The position numbers and the translations under genes were made by a program. 13,821 nucleotides of DNA from Alphaproteobacteria bacterium (GTDB taxonomy: Bacteria; Pseudomonadota; Alphaproteobacteria; Caulobacterales; Maricaulaceae), in NCBI GenBank assembly GCA_030428405.1, contig JAUIEH010000025.1:1-13821 (forward strand), written 5' to 3'. Each line of letters starts with the position of its first letter. Positions within the stretch are counted from its first letter, which is position 1. The notes beneath the pieces were generated by a model. The model was given only the letters and a program-made list of their open reading frames with translations, had not been told where the DNA came from and did no database searches. Of the stretch, positions 7,993 through 13,821 are shown piece after piece.

Positions 7993-9990
7993 ATGCGTAC
8001 GTTCACGATCGGCCTGCTCGGCGGCCTTCTTGTGTTCGCGTTCTATTTTTATCGCGGCGATATCGGTTGCGTGCCCGCTGGGCCGCTCGGCCAATTCTGC
8101 CCGCCGGCTGAAAGCTCGCTCATCGACCGGATACGCGAGCTCCAGGCGGAGCAGCGCGCCATCACCGGTTTCGGCGAAAGCCGCGAAGTCGTCGAAGCCC
8201 AGTCCAATATGGGCGAGCAGGCGCGCGCTCAGCGCTTCTATGCCGGCCGCCTGATTGCGCGTCCGCGCCAGAACATCGCGCTGCCGGAAGGCGCCAATGT
8301 CGGCGATGTCCGCTCCTTTTCGGTCAACACCAATGTCGAAAGCGCCGTCGAAGGCGCGCTCGCCGTCGGCGACATTGAACGCGTCGGCCGGCGCACGATG
8401 ATGATCTCGCTCGACTACGACATCACGGATGAGGATTTCGCCGAAGAAGGCGTGCGCGCCGAGATGGTCCGCCCGGAGCGCGCCGAGCGCGTGCGCAACA
8501 TGACGCGCGGCTTTTCGAATTTCTCCACCGGCGCCGCAGCCGGTTCGCGCCGCGGGCTCGCAGCCTCCAGCCGCGCGGTGATGGCCGCCGTGTCGCGTCG
8601 GCGTCCGCGTCTCTTGCAAGCGAGCGAAGCGCGCTGCCCGGCCAATCCGACGCCGGCTCAGCTTGAGCGCAATCCCGCGCTCGCCGTCGCCTGTGCGGCC
8701 CGCACGCTCGAGGACTCTGGCGAGTTTGATTATGTCGAGCTCGATTATCTGATCTCGCACGAAATGATGATGTCGCGCCGGCCGCAGCAAACGGTCAGCG
8801 CCGCGCCGAACGATCCCTTGCTCGGTCTTCAGTGGCACTATCTGAACCAGGGCGAGGGGAACAGCGACGAGAACGCGCCGGGCGGCGCTGGCTTCCTCGA
8901 TTTTTGGGAGCGTCAGGGCCAGTCCGGTTCGCGCGAAGTCGTCGTGGCGGTCATCGACACAGGGCTCGCGCTTAATCATCCCGCTATCGTCGGCTCGGCC
9001 AATGTGGTGGACGGCGTCGACATGGTCTCGGTGGCCTATCACGAGAACGACGACGTTATCGGCCGCGACCGCGACCCCAATGATCCGGGCGATGCGTGTG
9101 CGGAGCTTGACGGTCCGTATGCCGAGGACAGCTATCACGGCACGCATGTCGCGGGCACGGTCGGCGCGGTTTCGACCAATGACGGCGACGGCGTCGCCGG
9201 CGGCGCCTGGAACGTCACCGTGGTGCCGATCCGCGCGCTTGGCCGCTGCGGAGGTCTGCAGTCCGACATTATCGACGCCATTCGCTGGGCCGTCGGGCTT
9301 GAGCCGGCTCAGGTCACCCTCCTGGGCGGGGAGACCGAGGAATATTGGAACGCCAATCCCGCGCAGATCATCAATCTGTCGCTCGGCTTCCGCACCCCGG
9401 GCGGCTGCCCGCGCTCCATGCAGGACGCCATCAACGACGCCGTCGGCGCCGGCGCCATCGTAGTCGCGGCCGCCGGCAATGCCGGCCTCGACGTCGAAGA
9501 ATATTCTCCGGCCGGCTGCGACAATGTCGTGACCGTTTCGGCAGGCGATTTCGCCGGCGAACTTGCCTGGTATTCCAACTATGGCGCGGGCGTCGACATC
9601 ATGGCGCCGGGCGGCGACCTCCTGGCCGATCTGAATAATGACAACCGCCCCGACGGCGTGTTGTCGATCCGGCCGGGACGCGACTGCGTCGATCCGGAGA
9701 CGGGCGAGACGTTCACCACCTGCGATTACGCCTATGAGAACGGCACCTCGATGGCCGCGCCGCATGTCTCGGCCGCGTTCGCGCTCCTGCGCGCGCAATA
9801 TCGCGACGCTACGAATGAGGAGCTCATCTCCCTCGTCGTCGACACCGCGCGCGCGCCGCGCACTGAAACGCAGTGCCGCGCAGCGTGTTCGGAAACGCCG
9901 GGCGGAACGCCGATCACGGGCGAACCGGGTCAGTGCTTCCGTCCTTGCGGCGCGGGGCTGATGGATCTCGGCCGAGCGGTGCGGGAATAG
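7993..9990 (+). CDS. Membrane-anchored S8 (subtilisin-like) serine protease, cysteine-rich
   Basis: The product is a 665-residue endopeptidase of the subtilase family. The catalytic triad is clear: Asp322 in AVIDTG, His382 in YHGTHVAGT and Ser586 in NGTSMAAPHV. The oxyanion Asn496 is in AAAGNAG. Residues 6-20 are a hydrophobic signal anchor, so the catalytic part should face the periplasm. About 285 residues precede the catalytic domain. They include an Arg/Ser/Ala-rich segment near 158-212 and end in SGEFDYVELDYLI then PNDPLLGLQWHYLNQ, the normal junction between an I9-type propeptide and the mature enzyme. There are 14 cysteines, including two CxxxC motifs near the C-terminus (CRAAC at 628-632, CFRPC at 648-652), suggesting disulfide stapling. 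I prefer the ATG at 7993, with GGGGGT 7 nt upstream, over the GTG at 7984. It is followed 9 nt later by a small I9-like gene. Substrate unknown. Confidence 0.93.
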   Translation: MRTFTIGLLGGLLVFAFYFYRGDIGCVPAGPLGQFCPPAESSLIDRIRELQAEQRAITGFGESREVVEAQSNMGEQARAQRFYAGRLIARPRQNIALPEGANVGDVRSFSVNTNVESAVEGALAVGDIERVGRRTMMISLDYDITDEDFAEEGVRAEMVRPERAERVRNMTRGFSNFSTGAAAGSRRGLAASSRAVMAAVSRRRPRLLQASEARCPANPTPAQLERNPALAVACAARTLEDSGEFDYVELDYLISHEMMMSRRPQQTVSAAPNDPLLGLQWHYLNQGEGNSDENAPGGAGFLDFWERQGQSGSREVVVAVIDTGLALNHPAIVGSANVVDGVDMVSVAYHENDDVIGRDRDPNDPGDACAELDGPYAEDSYHGTHVAGTVGAVSTNDGDGVAGGAWNVTVVPIRALGRCGGLQSDIIDAIRWAVGLEPAQVTLLGGETEEYWNANPAQIINLSLGFRTPGGCPRSMQDAINDAVGAGAIVVAAAGNAGLDVEEYSPAGCDNVVTVSAGDFAGELAWYSNYGAGVDIMAPGGDLLADLNNDNRPDGVLSIRPGRDCVDPETGETFTTCDYAYENGTSMAAPHVSAAFALLRAQYRDATNEELISLVVDTARAPRTETQCRAACSETPGGTPITGEPGQCFRPCGAGLMDLGRAVRE

Positions 9991-9999
9991 GATAACGAC

Positions 10000-10572
10000 A
10001 TGAGCAGACCAGACGGACCCATTGGCGGCGTCGCCCGCACGCTTGTCGCGCTCGCCGCAGTGGCCGGCCTCGGAACGGCGGGCTATTACACGCTCAGCCA
10101 TGCGCCCGAGCCGGCCGCCGCGCCCGCGGCCGCGCCGGAATCAACGGATGGCGCGGACGAAGTGGTCGAGACGGCCGCTGCGCCGCGTTCTGAAACCGCG
10201 CGCAATGGCGATCTCGGCTCGACCCGCGTCGGCACGGAGAGTGTGCGCAATTACGGTCCCGCGGCTGAAAATCCGCAGCTTCAATTCCTCGTCCAGTTCG
10301 ACGGCGAGGAGGCGCGCCGGCTCGCCTCCCTGTTCCGCGAGGACCCCAGCGCGGCTCAGTCCGCCTTCGATGAGATTGCGGCCAGCAACCCGGCTTTCCG
10401 CCATCTGCGCCTGACGCGCATGTCTTATGGGGGCCGCGCCACGCTCGACTATATGGGGCCGGAGCCGCGCAACGCCGCTGCGGCCAACCAGCTGTCCGCG
10501 CGCATTATCGAGCAGCTCGAAGCCCAGTCGATCGTGCGCTACGCCGAGCCGAACCTAGCGAGCTGGAACTAG
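10000..10572 (+). CDS. Small anchored protein with stand-alone I9-like (protease propeptide/inhibitor) domain
   Basis: The product has 190 residues. Residues 11-33 form a hydrophobic helix (signal anchor or uncleaved signal), followed by an Ala/Pro/Glu-rich linker to about 90. Residues 94-187 look like an I9 propeptide fold: a strand LQFLVQFDG, a helix EEARRLASLF, a second helix SAFDEIAASN, a strand RHLRLTRMSYGGRATLDY, a helix ARIIEQLE and the ending SIVRYAEPNLA. The ending YAEPN resembles the V-x-Y-V/A-E-P-(D/N) terminus of subtilase propeptides, which occupies the active site as an inhibitor. The family assignment is by eye and tentative. The start codon follows the protease stop by 9 nt, and the AGGA ribosome site overlaps that stop, implying translational coupling. 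I infer that it acts in trans on the protease as folding helper or inhibitor. It has no catalytic residues and no cysteines. Confidence 0.82.
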   Translation: MSRPDGPIGGVARTLVALAAVAGLGTAGYYTLSHAPEPAAAPAAAPESTDGADEVVETAAAPRSETARNGDLGSTRVGTESVRNYGPAAENPQLQFLVQFDGEEARRLASLFREDPSAAQSAFDEIAASNPAFRHLRLTRMSYGGRATLDYMGPEPRNAAAANQLSARIIEQLEAQSIVRYAEPNLASWN

Positions 10573-10593
10573 CAGCGCTTCAAGTCAGCCATT

Positions 10594-10638
10594 CACGCAG
10601 AGCCAGAGCGCGCGGAGCTGGAGCACGCGGAGCCAGAG
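10594..10638. repeat. Imperfect 15-bp tandem repeat, three copies
   Basis: Three adjacent 15-bp units read CACGCAGAGCCAGAG, CGCGCGGAGCTGGAG and CACGCGGAGCCAGAG; a degenerate fourth may follow. The first and third copies differ at one base. They lie between the stop of the I9-like gene and the tRNA-Ser promoter, in non-coding DNA. No function is evident; slipped-strand duplication is the simplest origin. Confidence 0.7.
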
Positions 10639-10673
10639 CGACGAGCCGGCGCGCAATAATCCGCGCGCGCGCC

Positions 10674-10701
10674 TTGCCCGGCGATGCTGCCTGACTATAG
10701 T
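10674..10701 (+). promoter_or_regulatory. Sigma-70-type promoter of the tRNA-Ser gene
   Basis: TTGCCC (10674-10679) and TATAGT (10696-10701) are separated by 16 nt and resemble the -35 and -10 hexamers (4 of 6 and 5 of 6 matches). A start near 10708 would give a short 5' leader of about 7 nt before the mature tRNA at 10715, as is common for stable RNA genes. Confidence 0.6.
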
Positions 10702-10714
10702 CCCCCGGCTCTGA

Positions 10715-10804
10715 GGTGAGGTGGCCGAGTGGTCGAAGGCGCACGCCTGGAACGCGTGTAGGCGGGCAACCGTCTCGTGGGTTCGAATCCCACCCTCACC
10801 GCCA
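10715..10804 (+). tRNA. tRNA-Ser (anticodon GGA)
   Basis: The gene folds as a 90-nt class II tRNA including the encoded CCA. The acceptor stem GGTGAGG (10715-10721) pairs with CCTCACC (10794-10800), followed by discriminator G and CCA. The anticodon stem CACGC/GCGTG closes the loop CTGGAAC with GGA at 10749-10751, reading UCC and UCU serine codons. A long variable arm (TAGGCGGGCAACCGTCTC region), typical of tRNA-Ser, lies before the T arm GTGGG-TTCGAAT-CCCAC. A promoter is visible just upstream. There is no second tRNA and no integrase gene next to it. Confidence 0.97.
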
Positions 10805-10899
10805 GATTTCACGGGCCGTGCAGATCAATGGATTACGAGTGCCGAGAATAGGCGCGCCGGGGGACCAATTGGGGCACAGGCAGGCCGGCGTCTGCCAAG

Positions 10900-10930
10900 G
10901 CCCCGGATGTGGTTGATGGCGCGCCGGGGC
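10900..10930. other. GC-rich inverted repeat between convergent transcripts
   Basis: GCCCCGG (10900-10906) and CCGGGGC (10924-10930) form a perfect 7-bp stem with a 17-nt loop. It sits 20 nt beyond the stop of the minus-strand 45-residue ORF and about 95 nt after the tRNA. It could slow RNA polymerase or protect a 3' end, but there is no T tract on either strand, so I do not call it an intrinsic terminator. GGCGCGCCGGGG also occurs twice here, at 10851-10862 and 10918-10929. Confidence 0.3.
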
Positions 10931-10949
10931 GTTGGCGTCGGCTCTGGCG

Positions 10950-11087
10950 TCACTCGCTGCGTTTGCGCGCGCGCTTTGCCGCCGCCAAAGCTTCGGCGAT
11001 ATCGGTGTTCGCCGACGCGATCGCCGCTGACAGCCGGGCGCCGGATTGATCCGAGTTCGCAGGGACCGCGAAATTGTCCAGGTCCAT
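10950..11087 (-). CDS. Hypothetical small protein, 45 residues, Lys/Arg-rich tail
   Basis: A minus-strand ATG at 11087 is preceded by GAAGGA at a 7-nt spacing, an excellent ribosome binding site, and opens a 45-residue frame beginning MDLDNFAVPANSDQSG and ending AAAKRARKRSE. The protein is hydrophilic, with a probable helix in the second half and a basic tail; it has no signal peptide or membrane helix. The frame is open further upstream, and a start at 11213 would give 87 residues (MPGDARFGGGF...), but no ribosome site precedes it. It follows the channel gene by 191 nt in the same direction, and that gap shows no other convincing gene. I do not recognise a family. It may be a real small protein or the conserved-looking end of a decayed gene. 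Confidence 0.45.
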   Translation of the reverse strand: MDLDNFAVPANSDQSGARLSAAIASANTDIAEALAAAKRARKRSE

Positions 11088-11278
11088 GACGGCGTCCTTC
11101 CGCTCCATCACAGCTTCGGGCGTCAAGTCGTCTCCGGCGAACGCCGTGCCGACTGTCTCACCAATGAATATGCGAGCCGCAAAACCGCCGCCGAACCGGG
11201 CGTCGCCGGGCATGGCGCAATCAGCAGCATAGTCGCGGTCGTCGCGGGTCTGTTGAGCCGGGGCAGGCCGTTGCGGGA

Positions 11279-11716
11279 TCAGACATGCAGCGCTTTTGCC
11301 GATTGTCTCGCGGCCCTGAGCACATCGACCAGCACGGCCACGGACCAACCGAAGATCAACAGCCCGTCTATGGCGATGAAGCCGCCGACAATGCGCCATT
11401 CGCGCGCCAGCGTGATGTCGCCATAGCCCAGCGTCGTGAAGCTGACGAGTGCGAAATAAAACGCCGCATCCGCAGGGGCCACGGCGCCGCCGCGCGCGAG
11501 TATGACCGCCCACAGGGTTATCTCAGCCAGCATCGCAATGAGCAGCCAAATGATCGCTGCGCACAAAACTGCGCCTACGGATAACCTTATGCTGCCCAAT
11601 ACCGGCTTGAGGCTGCGGCGATCGAACCAGCGCTGAAAACTCGACATGAAGAGCGCATGCATGATGATGGTCGCGAGTGTGGCGCCGAGGCCGATGGCAA
11701 GCTGCTCGAGGATCAT
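11279..11716 (-). CDS. Small K+-channel-like membrane protein (Ion_trans_2 type pore)
   Basis: The product has 145 residues. It carries a potassium selectivity filter, TTLGYGD at 94-100, preceded by a pore helix (about 83-93) and flanked by hydrophobic helices at about 46-71 and 106-133; an additional N-terminal helix lies at 4-27. This is the two-helix-plus-pore unit of the Ion_trans_2 family with one extra helix. There is no RCK/KTN or cyclic-nucleotide regulatory domain, and the C-terminal tail is only about 12 residues, so four copies would form a bare inner-membrane pore. The ATG at 11716 has AAAGGAG 10 nt upstream. It starts 49 nt after the stop of the RND permease in the same orientation and may be co-transcribed with it. 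Ion selectivity for K+ is inferred from the filter; some bacterial relatives are poorly characterised. Confidence 0.88.
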   Translation of the reverse strand: MILEQLAIGLGATLATIIMHALFMSSFQRWFDRRSLKPVLGSIRLSVGAVLCAAIIWLLIAMLAEITLWAVILARGGAVAPADAAFYFALVSFTTLGYGDITLAREWRIVGGFIAIDGLLIFGWSVAVLVDVLRAARQSAKALHV

Positions 11717-11765
11717 CGCGCGCCTGCTCCTTTCAGGTCATCTGTACCCAGAGCGAGAACGCGCA

Positions 11766-13821
11766 TCACCGCGCCTCTGCTCGTGCGGCGGCCGGCGCCT
11801 CAGTGCGAGACTTCTGAGTGCGTGGTTCGGGGAAAAACAGGCTGTAGAGCACGGGCACGACGCCGAGGGTCAACAGCGTGCCGACCGCGAGGCCGAAGGC
11901 GATGACATTGGCCATGCCGTACCACAACGCGCCGCCGAACAAGATCAAGGGCAGGAGGCCGAGCACGGTCGTCACCGTCGTCATGACGATGGGGCGCAGG
12001 CGCGCAGCGGCGGCGTTGACGATGGCGTCGCGCACCGATGCGCCCTCCGCGCGCTCCTGATCGATGCGGTCGATCAGGACGATGCCGTTATTGATGATGA
12101 TGCCGGCGAGGCTGAAGAGGCCGAGTATCGCCATGAAGCCGAACGTAGCCTGCATGATGACGAGTCCTGCGGCGGCGCCAATGAAAGACAACGGAATCGT
12201 CAGCAATATGATCAGTGGACGCCTGAACGAGTTGAACTGCCAGATCAGCAAGGCGACGATCGCAGCCAGGCAATAGGGCATGGTGGAAAACAAGCGACCG
12301 ATCGCTTCCGCTGAATTTTCGATCTCGCCGCCCCAGACCCATTCATGGCCGCGCTCAAGGTCGAGACCATCGAGAGCGGGTTGCAAGACCGCTGCGAAAT
12401 CGTTGGCGCTCATGCGGCGATGGACGCCGCGCACTGTCACTGTGCGCACCTGATCTAGCCTGCGTATACGGCCGAATTGGAACTCAGGAACGATATCCGC
12501 GATTTGTAGGAGCGGCACATTGACGCCGCGCGCGACCGAGAACACTTCGATCGACTGCAAGGCCGACAATCCCGCGCGATCGTCTTCATCGCCGCGAATG
12601 ACGACCGGTATGATGGCGTCTCCTTCGCGATAATCCGTCACCTGTGAACCGGACAGAAACGCTGACAGGGACATGGCGATTTCCTCGCTCGTCACCTGGG
12701 CGCGGCGCGCGCGCGCCTGATCGACTTCGACGCGCAGTTTAAGGATCGGGTTTTCCCAGTCGTTCTCCACATTGATGGCGCCGGGCACGCCACGCATGGC
12801 CGCTTCAACGGCTTGGGCGCGCTCATAGATATGCTCTGCATCCGGACCGCTAATGCGCACCTCGACCAGTCCCGCTTCGGATGGGCCCATCCACATCGGC
12901 TTCACGCGACCGCGCGCTTCGGGATAGGTCTCCAGAATATGCTCGCGCGTGCGTTCGACCAGAGCCGGAACGTCGCGCGCCGAAGCGGTGTTGACGACGA
13001 TGAAGCCGTGATGAGGTTCAGGGTCCATCGGGGAGAGAGACAGATAAAAGCGCGGCCCGCCGTCGCCGACATAGGCGATGTTCGACGTGACTTCGGGATT
13101 GTCTTCTTCGCGATCAAGCCAGCGTGAAACGCCTTCGACCACGCGCTGGGTTTCGTGCACGGACGAGCCTGCCGGCATGTCGAGATAAACCAGGAATTGG
13201 TTGCGGTCCGATTCCGGGAAGAAGGCCTTCGGCACGCCCTGAAACAATATTCCTGCGCCGACCAAGCCCGCCATCATCAGCGCCAGGAACGGAAGGCGGA
13301 TATGGAGCAGGCCGCGCAACAGGCCGGCATAGACGCGCACAGCGATCCCGTGCGTTTCGCGTTGGCGGTCTGGCGCCCTAGCGCTCCCGCTCGCCGGCAG
13401 GAACCAGGCGCACATGGACGGCGTCGCCGTCATCGCGAGCAACCAGGACGCGAATAAGACGATGATGATCACTTGGGACAAGGAGCGCGTATATTCGCCC
13501 GCCGAGCCGACCGACAGCAGCATTGGCAAGAACGCCAGCATCGTTGTCAGCGAAGAGGTCAGCAAGGGAAGCGCCAGCGTCGCGCCGGCCGCAGAGGCGG
13601 CGTCCTTCCGACTTTGACCGGAGGAAAGTCGTGTACGAATATCTTCGGCGACGACGATGCCGTTATCGACGAGAAGGCCCAGCGCGATGATCATAGCTGC
13701 GATCGAGACGCGCTGCAGTTCGATGTCGAGCAGGCGCATCACGATGATGGCGAGCAGCATGGACAAGGGCACGATGGCGCCGACGATGAGGCCGGTGCGA
13801 ACACCAAGAAAGACCATCACG
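11766..13821 (-). CDS. RND-family efflux permease (AcrB-like), 5' end outside window
   Basis: This is the C-terminal two-thirds (684 visible residues) of an inner-membrane RND pump, which normally has about 1,030 residues and works as a trimer with a periplasmic adaptor and an outer-membrane channel. Comparing with AcrB, the visible part begins near residue 345, in transmembrane helix 2. It includes the first membrane bundle (GLLVDNGIVVAED at about 48-60 of the visible part), the second periplasmic porter region (about 205-510) and the second membrane bundle with GIIINNGIVLIDRID, ending in a hydrophilic tail. At the position of AcrB Asp408 there is Asn53, while Asp52 (AcrB Asp407) is kept; at the AcrB Lys940 site there is Asn577. 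The VDN...NN pattern is common in one RND subgroup and does not indicate damage. The frame is intact. The adaptor gene is probably upstream, outside the window. Substrate unknown. Confidence 0.93.
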   Translation of the reverse strand, partial: VMVFLGVRTGLIVGAIVPLSMLLAIIVMRLLDIELQRVSIAAMIIALGLLVDNGIVVAEDIRTRLSSGQSRKDAASAAGATLALPLLTSSLTTMLAFLPMLLSVGSAGEYTRSLSQVIIIVLFASWLLAMTATPSMCAWFLPASGSARAPDRQRETHGIAVRVYAGLLRGLLHIRLPFLALMMAGLVGAGILFQGVPKAFFPESDRNQFLVYLDMPAGSSVHETQRVVEGVSRWLDREEDNPEVTSNIAYVGDGGPRFYLSLSPMDPEPHHGFIVVNTASARDVPALVERTREHILETYPEARGRVKPMWMGPSEAGLVEVRISGPDAEHIYERAQAVEAAMRGVPGAINVENDWENPILKLRVEVDQARARRAQVTSEEIAMSLSAFLSGSQVTDYREGDAIIPVVIRGDEDDRAGLSALQSIEVFSVARGVNVPLLQIADIVPEFQFGRIRRLDQVRTVTVRGVHRRMSANDFAAVLQPALDGLDLERGHEWVWGGEIENSAEAIGRLFSTMPYCLAAIVALLIWQFNSFRRPLIILLTIPLSFIGAAAGLVIMQATFGFMAILGLFSLAGIIINNGIVLIDRIDQERAEGASVRDAIVNAAAARLRPIVMTTVTTVLGLLPLILFGGALWYGMANVIAFGLAVGTLLTLGVVPVLYSLFFPEPRTQKSRTEAPAAARAEAR

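Noticed and set aside
7921..10101. 726-residue open frame on the minus strand, antisense to the whole S8 protease gene
   Set aside because: It is a by-product of GC-rich codon use. The translation is Arg/Ala/Asp-rich without domains or a ribosome site, whereas the plus strand encodes an intact catalytic triad.
10715..10804. tRNA-Ser as an integration site for a mobile element
   Set aside because: No integrase and no second copy of the tRNA 3' end are visible downstream. The following genes look like ordinary chromosome.
10585..10812. 75-residue minus-strand frame containing GGIRTHETVARLHAFQ
   Set aside because: It is antisense translation of the tRNA-Ser gene, a well-known spurious ORF type in databases.
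11214..11513. Frameshifted C-terminal extension of the channel protein into the 10950 frame
   Set aside because: The channel has a normal length with its own stop at 11279. The alternate frame over the channel gene is arginine-rich shadow sequence, so a frameshift is not needed.

Overview
This window is GC-rich chromosomal DNA from a Gram-negative, flagellated bacterium. I infer an alphaproteobacterium, perhaps close to Caulobacterales/Hyphomonadaceae. The pointers are the MotA type with its His-rich cytoplasmic loop, a CtrA-like TTAA-N7-TTAC site upstream of motA, a TonB-dependent outer-membrane receptor and heavy use of GCG/CGC codons. The lineage is an inference, not a measurement. I see no transposase, integrase, phage gene or CRISPR array, so this looks like ordinary chromosome with a few lineage-specific genes.

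Layout from left to right: (1) The first 19 codons of an unidentified minus-strand gene lie just downstream of motA, the flagellar stator gene, also on the minus strand. (2) Divergent from motA is a plus-strand major facilitator superfamily (MFS) efflux-type transporter. It is followed by a plus-strand tetratricopeptide (TPR) protein with an N-terminal hydrophobic helix, a possible TolB/CsgG-like domain and at least five repeats of about 47 residues. (3) Converging on the TPR gene is a minus-strand FecA-like TonB-dependent receptor with a Fur-like box in its leader. Upstream of that is msrA, methionine sulfoxide reductase A, also minus. (4) Divergent from msrA is a tight two-gene plus-strand unit. 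It encodes a membrane-anchored, cysteine-rich S8 (subtilisin-like) serine protease and, 9 nt later, a small anchored protein whose C-terminal half looks like a free-standing I9-type propeptide/inhibitor domain. (5) A short 15-bp tandem repeat precedes a promoter and a tRNA-Ser(GGA) gene. (6) The right end is minus strand: an RND efflux permease running off the window at its 5' end, then a small K+-channel-like protein, then a 45-residue ORF with a strong ribosome binding site.

The most unusual element is the protease plus separate I9-like protein pair. The arrangement suggests a periplasmic protease whose folding or activity is controlled in trans by a dedicated membrane-tethered partner. The remaining genes are recognisable housekeeping or envelope functions: motility, efflux, iron uptake and oxidative repair. 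The receptor and msrA may both belong to iron/oxidative-stress physiology, but they have separate starts and a 141-nt gap. The RND permease has Asn at the positions of two classical proton-relay residues, which is typical of one RND subgroup and is not damage.
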